Under the pieces are notes generated by a model. That model did not search any database, was not told the origin of the DNA, and saw nothing but the letters and a program-made list of their open reading frames with translations. This document shows, piece by piece, positions 53,434 to 61,438 of a stretch of 64,000 bases of DNA (position 1 is the stretch's first letter; each line of letters begins with the position of its first letter). A program made the translations under genes and the position numbers. Location of the stretch: positions 1-64,000 of the forward strand of contig JBCDAU010000026.1 in assembly GCA_039185015.1 (NCBI GenBank), in the 5' to 3' direction. The DNA is from JBCBSZ01 sp039185015 (GTDB lineage: Bacteria; Actinomycetota; Acidimicrobiia; Acidimicrobiales; Poriferisodalaceae).

Positions 53434-54163
53434 CGGCCACCTCCAGGGTCGCGGGTCGGCGGGCGTAGACGACGAGGCTCTTGCCGAGGACCGGACTCAG
53501 GGCAGCGTCGGCGACCCGGGTCGCGAGCGGCTGCTGCATGATGTCCCACTCGAGGAGCTTGCGGTACGGGCGCACGACCGGGTGGTCGTCGTCGTGGGGG
53601 CCGACGGCGCACTTGAGCCACCAGTACGGCGAGTGCAGCCCGTGCGTGCGCGAGGTGCCCGCGAGCTCGAGACCGCCCCGTGCGAGCTTCATCCCGAGCT
53701 CGGCCTTGGTGTAGATCCGGACGTGTCCGCCCTCGACGAAGGGGGCGTGGTACTCGTCCGAGAGCCGCCAGCAGACCCACTCGGGCAGCCAGGACGGCAC
53801 GGTCACGGCGATCGTCCCGCCGGGGCGGAGCACGCGAACGAGCTCGTCGATGGCGCCGCGATCGTCGTCGACGTGCTCGAGCACCTCGGACGCGACGATG
53901 CGGTCGATCGACCCGTCGGGGAACGGCAGCGTCAGCGCGTTGCCGACGAGGACGGCGCCGTGTTCGGTCGCGACCTCACCGGACGAGACCATCGCCGCCA
54001 TGGTGTCGCGGGCGTTGCGGAGGTCGTCCTCGGCCAGGTCCAGCGCGACGACCGAGGCCCCCCGGCGGAGGGCCTCGAACGCGTGGCGTCCGCTGCCGGC
54101 CCCCACGTCGAGGAAGCGATCACCGGATCCGACACCGAGTCGGTCGAAGTCGACGGTCAGCAC
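53423..54163 (-). CDS. Class I SAM-dependent methyltransferase, glycan operon
   Basis: A 246-residue protein. The SAM site FLDVGAGSGRHAFEALRRGA (about residues 18-37), the acidic motif VALDLAED, and VGNALTLPFPDGSIDRIVASEVLEHVDDD are intact. The C-terminal half (RLSDEYHAPFVEGGHVRIY) is typical of sugar-modifying methyltransferases. It overlaps the glycosyltransferase by 7 bases and the six-hairpin gene by 11 bases, so all three are translated together. Confidence 0.88.
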   Translation of the reverse strand: MLTVDFDRLGVGSGDRFLDVGAGSGRHAFEALRRGASVVALDLAEDDLRNARDTMAAMVSSGEVATEHGAVLVGNALTLPFPDGSIDRIVASEVLEHVDDDRGAIDELVRVLRPGGTIAVTVPSWLPEWVCWRLSDEYHAPFVEGGHVRIYTKAELGMKLARGGLELAGTSRTHGLHSPYWWLKCAVGPHDDDHPVVRPYRKLLEWDIMQQPLATRVADAALSPVLGKSLVVYARRPATLEVAGAA

Positions 54164-55425
54164 TCGCCGGCTGCCACCTCGTCGAGCAGCAGTCGGTACT
54201 GCTCGACGGTGCGCTCGGCGGTGATCCGCCAGCTGAAGTTGTCGATCACCCGTTGCCGTCCGGCGGCGCCGACGGTCGTCCGGAGCTCGGGCCGGCCGAG
54301 GACCTCGCGCAGCTTCGCGGCCAGTGCCTCGACGTCACCCGGCGGGACGTGGAGGGCGGTCTGCCCGTCGGGGCCGACCACCTCGGGGAGCGCACCGCCG
54401 GTAGTGGCGATCAGCGGCGTCGAGCACGACATCGCCTCGATCGCCGGGAGGGAGAAGCCCTCGTAGAGCGATGGCACGACGGCGACCTCGGCTTCGGAGT
54501 AGAGCTCGACGATGCGCTCGTCGGAGACGCCCGAGACGAACTCGACGGCGCCTCGCAGCCCGAGCCGCTCGATGATGCCGAGCGTCGCGCTGTCCTCCTT
54601 CGGGCGGCCGATGACGACGAGGTGGGCCTCGGGTCGCTCGACGCGGATCTTCGCGACCGCCTCCAGCAGGTAGCGGAGTCCCTTCATGGCGACGTCGGCC
54701 GATGCCGTGGTCATGATGCGCCCCGGCACGGGCGAGACGCCCTCGACCGGGAGGAACTGGTTCGGATCGACGCCGACGTGGACGATGTGGAGCTTGTCGG
54801 GATCGACCCCGTGGTCGGCGACGATGTCGTCGTAGCTGTTGGACGACACCGTGATGATCCGCCGGAGCCGCTGCGCGACCCGGGTCTGCATCGCCGTGAA
54901 GGCGTAGAACCGGTCCTTGGTGAAGCGCTTCCACGGCGTGGGCGCGTGCTCGGTCTCGAGGCGGCGATCGACCGTGATCGGGTGGTGGATCGTCCCGAGC
55001 ACCGGCAGGCCGGCCCGTTCGATGCCGAGGATGCCGTAGCCGAGGCACTGGTTGTCCTGGACGATGTCGAACTCGTCGACCCGGGCCCGCAGCTCGCGGT
55101 GGGCGCGGAGGCTGAACGCCAGCGGTTCGGCGAAGGTCGCCGTCCCGGTCACGGCGAACTCGAGGACGTGGGTCCAGTCCCGGAACTCGCGGGGTCTCGG
55201 GATCCGGAACGGATCGGGCATCCGGTAGAGGTCGAGGCTGTCGAGCTCGGTGAGCCGGACCCGTGGGTCCAGATGCGGGTACGGCGGTCCCGAGAGCACC
55301 TCGACGGTGTGGCCGAGCTCGACCAGCTCACGGCTGAGGTGCCGGATGTAGATGCCCTGACCGCCCGTGTAGGGGTGCCCGCGGTAGGTCAACAGCGCGA
55401 TGCGCAGAGGCCGTTCCGTGGGCAT
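54157..55425 (-). CDS. Glycosyltransferase family 4
   Basis: A 422-residue GT-B fold enzyme from the ATG at 55425. YRGHPYTGGQGIYIRHLSRELVELGHTVEV binds the acceptor side; the donor-binding EGFSLPAIEAMSCSTPLIATTGGALPEVVG with the key Glu is intact near residue 317. It transfers a sugar from a nucleotide donor to an unknown acceptor. It heads an overlapping minus-strand operon with a methyltransferase and a six-hairpin protein, possibly for a methylated surface glycan or intracellular polysaccharide. Confidence 0.92.
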   Translation of the reverse strand: MPTERPLRIALLTYRGHPYTGGQGIYIRHLSRELVELGHTVEVLSGPPYPHLDPRVRLTELDSLDLYRMPDPFRIPRPREFRDWTHVLEFAVTGTATFAEPLAFSLRAHRELRARVDEFDIVQDNQCLGYGILGIERAGLPVLGTIHHPITVDRRLETEHAPTPWKRFTKDRFYAFTAMQTRVAQRLRRIITVSSNSYDDIVADHGVDPDKLHIVHVGVDPNQFLPVEGVSPVPGRIMTTASADVAMKGLRYLLEAVAKIRVERPEAHLVVIGRPKEDSATLGIIERLGLRGAVEFVSGVSDERIVELYSEAEVAVVPSLYEGFSLPAIEAMSCSTPLIATTGGALPEVVGPDGQTALHVPPGDVEALAAKLREVLGRPELRTTVGAAGRQRVIDNFSWRITAERTVEQYRLLLDEVAAGEC

Positions 55426-55471
55426 CGGGGAATGCTCGTCGTCTCTGGACCGACCGGTCAAGACCGGCCGG

Positions 55472-55675
55472 TCAGCGTCGACGCTCGTCTCGCCAGGCCG
55501 TGATGTGCTCGCGCAACCACAGACGGGGTCTCCCCCGCCCGAGGTCGACCACGGGTCGGGGCATGTCGGGGTAGCGGCGTTGGTAGAGGCTGACGCTGTT
55601 CGGATGCGACAACCCGAGCAGATCGGCGACCACGCGGGCGTCGACCAGATCGTCGGTGTTGACCATCGGCGCCAT
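55472..55675 (-). CDS. Small AlpA/MerR-type helix-turn-helix protein
   Basis: A 67-residue protein from the ATG at 55675; a second ATG three codons later is also possible. LVDARVVADLLGLSHPNSVSLYQRRYPDMPRPVV and GRPRLWLREHITAWRDERR form the winged helix-turn-helix of AlpA-like or excisionase-like DNA-binding proteins. It lies alone between the glycan operon and map. It could be a regulator or a leftover of an integrated element; no integrase is nearby. Confidence 0.75.
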   Translation of the reverse strand: MAPMVNTDDLVDARVVADLLGLSHPNSVSLYQRRYPDMPRPVVDLGRGRPRLWLREHITAWRDERRR

Positions 55676-55750
55676 GGGCCGAGTATAGGCAGCACGCTGG
55701 CTGTCTACGGGTGTCGACAACGTGTCGTCTTGACCCGTAGACTCCTCGAC

Positions 55751-56743
55751 ATGGGTCGACCCGGTCGCAGGAAGTCCAACGAGCCGTGCTGGTGCGGTTC
55801 GGGCCGCAAGCTCAAGCGTTGCCATCTCGACCCACGGGCGCTCCGACGCCCACGCGTCGGGCTCGGATCGATCTCCCCGCTGCGCCCGGTGCCGGCCGGG
55901 ATCGAGCGTCCGGACTACGTCACCACAGGCCGCGTCGGCACGCCGAGGGGGCCGCAGGTCCATGACGCTGCCTCGCTGGAGCGGATGCGCCGAGCCGGTG
56001 CCGCGGCTGCCGAGGTGCTCCTCCACACCGGTGACCACGTCGCTGTGGGGGTGACGACCGATCACCTCGACGAGGTCGCTCACCAGCGGTTCATCGAGCT
56101 CGGCGCCTACCCGAGCACGCTCGGCTACCGCGGGTTCCCGAAGTCGATCTGCACCTCGGTGAACGGCGTCATCTGCCACGGCATCCCGGACGATCGCCCC
56201 CTCCGCGATGGCGACGTCGTCAACGTCGACGTCACCGCCTACGTGGGCGGGGTCCACGGCGACACCTCCGCGACCTTCGTGGCCGGCGAGGCGGCCGAGC
56301 CCGTCCACGCTCTGGTCGACGCCACCCGGCGAGCGACGCTCCGAGGCATCGCCGCGATCGAGCCCGGTGCGCCGCTGCGAGTGGTCGCCGAGGCGATCGA
56401 GCCCTGGGTGTGGTCGAGGGGGTACGCCGTCGTGCGGGAGTACGGCGGCCATGGGATCGGGGCCACCTTCCACGCAGCGCCGCACGTCGATCACGGCCTG
56501 CAGCACCCGTCCGGCTTCGTGCTCGAACCCGGGATGTCGCTCACGGTCGAGCCGATGCTCCTCGCCGGACGGACGAGCTTCACGACGGCACCCGACGGGT
56601 GGACCGAGTGGATCGATGACGACCTGGTGTCGGCCCAGTTCGAGCACACCGTCGTCGTCACCGGCGACGGTGTGGACATCCTCACGGTGACCTCGGACGG
56701 GCGCAGCGCCGCCGGTACCCTCGCCGATCTCGTCGTCTCCTAG
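55751..56743 (+). CDS. map: Methionine aminopeptidase with SEC-C zinc motif
   Basis: A 330-residue type I methionine aminopeptidase from the ATG at 55751. The N-terminal 30 residues are a SEC-C motif (NEPCWCGSGRKLKRCH). The pita-bread domain is complete: YRGFPKSICTSVNGVICHGIPD with the active-site His, VNVDVTAYVGGVHGDTSATF with the metal-binding Asp pair, YGGHGIG with the next His, and two late metal-binding Glu. It removes the N-terminal Met from nascent proteins. SEC-C map genes are common in actinobacteria. Confidence 0.95.
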   Translation: MGRPGRRKSNEPCWCGSGRKLKRCHLDPRALRRPRVGLGSISPLRPVPAGIERPDYVTTGRVGTPRGPQVHDAASLERMRRAGAAAAEVLLHTGDHVAVGVTTDHLDEVAHQRFIELGAYPSTLGYRGFPKSICTSVNGVICHGIPDDRPLRDGDVVNVDVTAYVGGVHGDTSATFVAGEAAEPVHALVDATRRATLRGIAAIEPGAPLRVVAEAIEPWVWSRGYAVVREYGGHGIGATFHAAPHVDHGLQHPSGFVLEPGMSLTVEPMLLAGRTSFTTAPDGWTEWIDDDLVSAQFEHTVVVTGDGVDILTVTSDGRSAAGTLADLVVS

Positions 56744-57204
56744 TGTCGCCGCTCGTGCGGAGCGTCGTGCAGCGGGTGTCCTGGGCTCGGGTGAGGGTCG
56801 ACGGCGAGGTCGTCGGTGAGATCGGACCGGGGCTGTGCGCCCTCGTCGGGGTCACCCACGACGACGACGAGCCGCAGGCCGCCAGGCTGGCCGACAAGCT
56901 GTGGAACCTGCGGGTGTTCGACGACGAGGACGGCGTCCCCAATCGCTCGTTGGCCGACACGACGGGCGAGGTGCTGGTCGTCAGTCAGTTCACCCTCTAC
57001 GGCGACACCAGGAAGGGCCGACGGCCCTCCTACGTCGGCGCCGCCCGCCCGGAGCAGGCCGAGCCGCTCATCGAGTCGGTGGTCGGGGCGTTGCGCGGCC
57101 TCGGGGCCACCGTCGCCACGGGGCGCTTCCGCACCGACATGAAGGTGGAGCTGGAGAACGACGGTCCGTTCACGCTCCTGCTCGAGACCGGACACGCGAC
57201 CTGA
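56743..57204 (+). CDS. dtd: D-aminoacyl-tRNA deacylase
   Basis: A 153-residue protein, normal for Dtd. The start codon GTG overlaps the map stop (TAGTG); a GTG at 56755 is also possible. The SQFTLYGDTRKGRRPSY block and the C-terminal NDGPFTLLLET (family NxGPVT) are present. Dtd removes D-amino acids or glycine wrongly attached to tRNA. The last 35 bases overlap the opposing lnt gene. Confidence 0.93.
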   Translation: MSPLVRSVVQRVSWARVRVDGEVVGEIGPGLCALVGVTHDDDEPQAARLADKLWNLRVFDDEDGVPNRSLADTTGEVLVVSQFTLYGDTRKGRRPSYVGAARPEQAEPLIESVVGALRGLGATVATGRFRTDMKVELENDGPFTLLLETGHAT

Positions 57205-58648
57205 GGCGTTCGAGTCGGTCGGGCAGGTCCGGCGCCATCCACCAGGCCGCCAGCCAGCCGATGAGGGCGAGCCAGAGCAGCGGCACCCGTCCCCACGTGG
57301 TCGTCCAGGTGTCGCCGTCGCGCAGCTCGATGGTGGCGTAGAGCACCCGCTGCTCACGCAGCCCGGTGCGGGCGATGACGTCGCCATCGGCGTCGACGAC
57401 GGCGGAGTAGCCGGTCGGTGCGGCCTGCAGCACCCAGCGGCCGCCCTCCACGGCCCGCAGCCGGCTCGACGCCAGCGTCTGCTCGGGCACCCGCGTGTCG
57501 GGATACGACGACGCGTTCGTCGGTCCGAGGATGGCCAGACCCCCGTCGGCGTTCCCCGTGCGGGCCCGCCTCGGGAAGAACAGCTCGAAGCTGATCACGC
57601 TCGTGAAGCGACCGACCGGCGTGTCGATCGCCGCGGGGTTCTCGCCCACGACCGCGTCTCGGGGGACCAGCGACCTGACGTCGCCGACCACGGCCTCGAT
57701 CAGGCCGCGGAAGGGGATGAACTCGCCGAACGGGACCCGGTTGACCTTCTCGTACCGGCTCTGCTCACCCTCGGCGGTGAAGACCAGGGCGGAGTTGCGG
57801 AAGCGGTCGCCCTCCCGCTCGATCGCCCCCGTGACGAGCACGGCGCCGAGCTCCCCGGACAGTGCCGACAGCTCCAGGCCGAGTGGGCTGCCGTCGAGCG
57901 GTCCGTCGACGGAGGCGACGTTCTCGGGCCAGAGGATGAGGTCGACGGGCCGGTCGATGGTGCGCGTGGCCTCGAGGTGCCGCTCGATGGGTCGGGCCTC
58001 GTCGGTGTCGCGGGCCCGGGTGCCGAGCGGGCCGCCGCCCTGGACGATCGCGACGTCGATCTCGTCGACGACCTCGGAACCGGGGTCGACGGCTGCGATG
58101 CCGAGGGTCGCGAGGACGATCGCGGTCGCGACGCCGGCGGTCCGCCAGCGCCGTTCCGCCGCTGCGGCCAGCGCGACGCCGAGGACGCCCAGGATCGTGA
58201 CGACGCCGAGCGCCGTGGCGATCGAGGCGATCTGGAGCAGGGGACCGCCGACCTGGCCGAGCGCCAGGTTCGACAGGGGCACCCCGCCCCACGGCCAGCT
58301 CCAGCGGAAGGCCGTCGTGAGGGTCAGCGCGGCGACGAACCCGACGTCGCGCAACGGACCCCGACCGGGTCCGGTGGCGAGCACCACGCCGTCCAGCGCG
58401 GCGACGATGGGGATCAGGAGCAGGGCAGCGGGGTGCAACGACCAGACCCAGCTCAGCGTGAGCGAGTAGTGGACCGCCATCGCCACGGCCACGACGCCGA
58501 GGCGTGAGCGATACGGCCGGTCGCGCAGCTCGACGACGAGCAGCGCGATGCCGATCGGGGCGAGCGGCCAGACGCCCCACGGGGGCGTCGCGAAGGCGAG
58601 TGCGAGGCCGGCTCCGACGCGGCGGAGCAGCGGCACCACGTCGGTCAC
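57170..58648 (-). CDS. lnt: Apolipoprotein N-acyltransferase-like protein lacking the catalytic Cys
   Basis: A 492-residue protein from a GTG start, with about seven membrane helices and a nitrilase domain. The Glu of ILWPEN and the Lys of YEKVNRVPFGEF are present. The catalytic position, Cys in ICYE-type enzymes, is Ser353 here (SVISFELFFP). Lnt adds the third acyl chain to lipoproteins. Without the Cys nucleophile, activity is doubtful, or a Ser works instead. It starts by a GTGA overlap with the sortase gene and is the end of the hem operon. Confidence 0.85.
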   Translation of the reverse strand: MTDVVPLLRRVGAGLALAFATPPWGVWPLAPIGIALLVVELRDRPYRSRLGVVAVAMAVHYSLTLSWVWSLHPAALLLIPIVAALDGVVLATGPGRGPLRDVGFVAALTLTTAFRWSWPWGGVPLSNLALGQVGGPLLQIASIATALGVVTILGVLGVALAAAAERRWRTAGVATAIVLATLGIAAVDPGSEVVDEIDVAIVQGGGPLGTRARDTDEARPIERHLEATRTIDRPVDLILWPENVASVDGPLDGSPLGLELSALSGELGAVLVTGAIEREGDRFRNSALVFTAEGEQSRYEKVNRVPFGEFIPFRGLIEAVVGDVRSLVPRDAVVGENPAAIDTPVGRFTSVISFELFFPRRARTGNADGGLAILGPTNASSYPDTRVPEQTLASSRLRAVEGGRWVLQAAPTGYSAVVDADGDVIARTGLREQRVLYATIELRDGDTWTTTWGRVPLLWLALIGWLAAWWMAPDLPDRLERLRSRVRSRAGA

Positions 58649-59400
58649 GCCGCGGCGGGCTCCAGGTCGACGGTGGCGTCGGGGTCGAGGTCGAGGTGGA
58701 CGACGTAGCGGTACTCGGCCGAGCCCGGCGGATGGCAGGCGAACAACGTGGCGGTGTGGCCCGGCGTCTGGTCGACGATGTGCAGGCCTCGGGGCGTGAC
58801 GACCTCGTCGCCGGCGACGACGTAGACGTGCACCTCGCCGTCGGTCTCGAAGATCACCTGGTCGCCCGGCGCGAGCCGGTCGATGTCGCGGAACGGTGCC
58901 CCATGGGTCGTGCGATGGCCGGCGATCACGACGTTGCCGAAGCCGCCCGGAGCGGCAGTGCCCGGCCAATGGCTCGGACCTCGGTCGATGTTGTAGAGCG
59001 AGATGCCCTGGTGGAGCGTCTGGTCGATGCCCAGCGCGGGGATCACGATGCGACCGAGGTCGACGAGCTCCTCGTCGAAGTAGGCCTGCGTCGGTGCCGG
59101 GGCGGGGACCGGGAGCGCAGCGACGATGCCGTCACGGATCGCCTGGGCGGTGGCGACACCGAGCTGGCCGGCCGAGCCGGTACGGGCGACCACGGCACCG
59201 TCACGAAGCCGCTGGCTGAGCGTTCCGACGACGACCGGCTGCTCGACGACCGCCTCCTGCACCACCGCGGGAGCGTCCGAGAGCGCGGCGATCGCCTCGT
59301 CGGCCGCCCTGGGAGCAGCCACGTCGACGTCGACCGAACGGCCGCACGCGCTCAGCAGCGCGGCGAGGCCGAGGGCGACGACGACCGGGTTCCTCCGCAT
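58645..59400 (-). CDS. Class E sortase, lipoprotein-anchored
   Basis: A 251-residue sortase. The signal peptide ends in a lipobox (ALLSACGR), so it is probably tethered by a lipid. The catalytic trio is visible: His in AGHRTTHGAPF, Cys in LFACHPPG, and Arg in AEYRYVV. Class E sortases link surface proteins to the actinobacterial wall; lipid tethering is unusual for them. It overlaps hemY by one base and lnt by four. Confidence 0.9.
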   Translation of the reverse strand: MRRNPVVVALGLAALLSACGRSVDVDVAAPRAADEAIAALSDAPAVVQEAVVEQPVVVGTLSQRLRDGAVVARTGSAGQLGVATAQAIRDGIVAALPVPAPAPTQAYFDEELVDLGRIVIPALGIDQTLHQGISLYNIDRGPSHWPGTAAPGGFGNVVIAGHRTTHGAPFRDIDRLAPGDQVIFETDGEVHVYVVAGDEVVTPRGLHIVDQTPGHTATLFACHPPGSAEYRYVVHLDLDPDATVDLEPAAA

Positions 59401-60794
59401 CAGCTCTGCCTCTCAGCCATCGAGGCCAGCACTCGGCCCGCGGCCTCACCACCTTGCCGGATGCAGGCCGGGATGCCCAGCCCCTCGTACGACGCCCCAG
59501 CGAGCTCGACACCGGGCAGTTCCTCACGGAGCGCGCGGCGAGCGTCGGCGACCCGGGCGGCGTGGCCGGGTTCATATTGCGGGAAGGCGTCGATCCATCG
59601 CACGACGCGGGCGGCGAGCGGGGACCCCTCGAGGCCGATCGTCTCGGCGAGCTCGGCCGCGACCGAGCGGACCAGCTCGTCGTCGTCGAGCTCGAGCCCA
59701 CGGGTGTGGCCGAACCGCCCCACCGACGCGCGCAGCACGACGTGGTCGGGACCGGCCCACGACGGCCACTTGTTGGAGCCGAACGACACGGCCGTGACGA
59801 GCCGGTCCTCACCGACTCGGGGGAACAGCAGGCCCGAGCCGCCGGGCGGGCGGTGCAGCGATGCCGGGTCGACGGCGAGGATGACCATCGCCACCGATGC
59901 GCTCCGGACCCGACGCAGAGCGTCCGCTGCGGCCGGTGCCGTCGAGCCGATGAGCTTGGCGGTCGAACGTGCCGGGAGCGCGGCGACGACGTGGGAGGCG
60001 AGGACGTCGCCGGTCTCGCACTGCACGAGCGTCCCGGCGCCGGCCGGGTTGAGCATCGTGGCCTCGTCGCCGAGGTGGATCCGGACACCGGACCGCCGGA
60101 CCTCGTCGGCGAGGCGGTCGACCAGCGCGCCGAGTCCGTCCCGCAGCGACCAGAACACCGGCCCGCTTGCGGTGGTCGCCGCTCTCGACCGCTGGCGTCG
60201 CAGGCCGACGAGGAGGCTGCGCGAGTCCTCGGCCGCCGAGTGGAGCTGGGGAGCGGTGGCGGCGGCGGACAGACCGTCGGCCGAACCGGCGTTGATGCCG
60301 CCGACGAGCGGATCGACGAGGCGTTCGCACACCTGGTCGCCGAAGCGGCTCCGGACGAGGTCGCCGACCGCCGGGTCGTCGCCGAGGCGTTGGCGGGGCC
60401 GGACGAGGTCGAGGCCGGCTCGGAGCGCACCGCCGGTCGACAGCAGCCCGGTGCGTAGCAGCGGCATGACCTTGGAGGGCGCGCCGAGCACCAGGTCGGT
60501 CGGCAGCTCGTGGGGACGGCCCTGCCACCAGACGTGCGCTGCACTTGTCGCCGGGTTGACGAGGTCGTCGTCGAGGCCGAGGTCGGTGCACAGCTCGCGC
60601 GCCCAGGGCACGCGTCCGAGGAACATGTCGGGACCGTGCTCGACGGGACGGCCGAGCATCGTGCCCGTCTCGATGCATCCGCCCAGGCGGTCGGAGCGCT
60701 CGAGGAGGGCGACCTCGGCGCCTGCGGAGGCGAGCCGGTAGGCAGCGGTCAGGCCGGTGATGCCTCCGCCGAGGACGACGACCGGCGGGCTCAT
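59400..60794 (-). CDS. hemY: HemY-type coproporphyrinogen/protoporphyrinogen oxidase
   Basis: A 464-residue FAD enzyme from the ATG at 60794. VVVLGGGITGLTAAYRLASAGAEVALLERSDRLGG is the FAD-binding opening; HGPDMFLG, the FAD-side motif, and GLGIPACIRQGGEAAG near the C-terminus fit the HemY family. In actinobacteria it usually oxidises coproporphyrinogen III. It overlaps the ferrochelatase-like gene by 4 bases upstream and the sortase by 1 base downstream. Confidence 0.93.
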   Translation of the reverse strand: MSPPVVVLGGGITGLTAAYRLASAGAEVALLERSDRLGGCIETGTMLGRPVEHGPDMFLGRVPWARELCTDLGLDDDLVNPATSAAHVWWQGRPHELPTDLVLGAPSKVMPLLRTGLLSTGGALRAGLDLVRPRQRLGDDPAVGDLVRSRFGDQVCERLVDPLVGGINAGSADGLSAAATAPQLHSAAEDSRSLLVGLRRQRSRAATTASGPVFWSLRDGLGALVDRLADEVRRSGVRIHLGDEATMLNPAGAGTLVQCETGDVLASHVVAALPARSTAKLIGSTAPAAADALRRVRSASVAMVILAVDPASLHRPPGGSGLLFPRVGEDRLVTAVSFGSNKWPSWAGPDHVVLRASVGRFGHTRGLELDDDELVRSVAAELAETIGLEGSPLAARVVRWIDAFPQYEPGHAARVADARRALREELPGVELAGASYEGLGIPACIRQGGEAAGRVLASMAERQS

Positions 60795-61438
60795 GCGGCG
60801 GCCTCGACCAACCTGGCGGCGAGCGCGTCGAGGACGCTCCCGTCGGTATCGGCCCGCGAGGCGGTCTCGACGGTCAACCCGGCCGCTTCGCCGCGCTCCT
60901 GCGCGGCCACGACACCGGGGTGGTCGGCATCGACGCCGACGGGCACGACGACGACTCGATTCGTGCGCCCGAGGTCGGCGAGGCCGCCGATGACCTCGAT
61001 GGTGCGGACGCCGTAGTCGTCGGCCGGCGAGTCGGGTTCCCAGGCGATGGCCGCCGCGGCCCAGGGGTCGAGACCGGCTGCTTCGACGGCCTCCCGGCCG
61101 AAGCGGTCGACATCGTCGATCAGCTCGCCTTCGTCCCGGGTGGTCGTCGCCGGAAACGCCGGTACGACGAGCACGGCCTTGGCGTCGGCGCCGGACGCGG
61201 CGGTGAGCCGATCGGCCACGGCCTGTCGCAGCTCCGGGAGGTCGTCCCAGCGGACGAGGACGCGCCCGCCGGTCGCCGCGAGGCGGGCCTCCTGGTCGGC
61301 GAACGGGCTGGAGGGCACGACGATGCGGGTGTCGCCGTCGGTACCGATCGATGTGGCGAGATCGAGTCGCTCCGCGAGCCGGGCGGCGAGGGTGCGGGCC
61401 CGTCGCTCGTCGCGGCCCAGCACGCTGACCTCGGTCAC
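60791..61438 (-). CDS. Ferrochelatase-like protein, diverged
   Basis: A 215-residue protein from a GTG start in the overlap with hemE. Its order of segments loosely follows the second half of a ferrochelatase: AVLVVPAFPAT, then WAAAAIAWEPDSPADDYGVRTIEVIGGLADLG and RVVVVPVGVDADHPGV, which mirrors the family's VVVVPIGFVSDH. It is about 100 residues shorter than a normal ferrochelatase and lacks the clear active-site His of the first half. The place between hemE and hemY fits a haem-step enzyme or a regulator of it. Either assignment is weak. Confidence 0.5.
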   Translation of the reverse strand: MTEVSVLGRDERRARTLAARLAERLDLATSIGTDGDTRIVVPSSPFADQEARLAATGGRVLVRWDDLPELRQAVADRLTAASGADAKAVLVVPAFPATTTRDEGELIDDVDRFGREAVEAAGLDPWAAAAIAWEPDSPADDYGVRTIEVIGGLADLGRTNRVVVVPVGVDADHPGVVAAQERGEAAGLTVETASRADTDGSVLDALAARLVEAAA

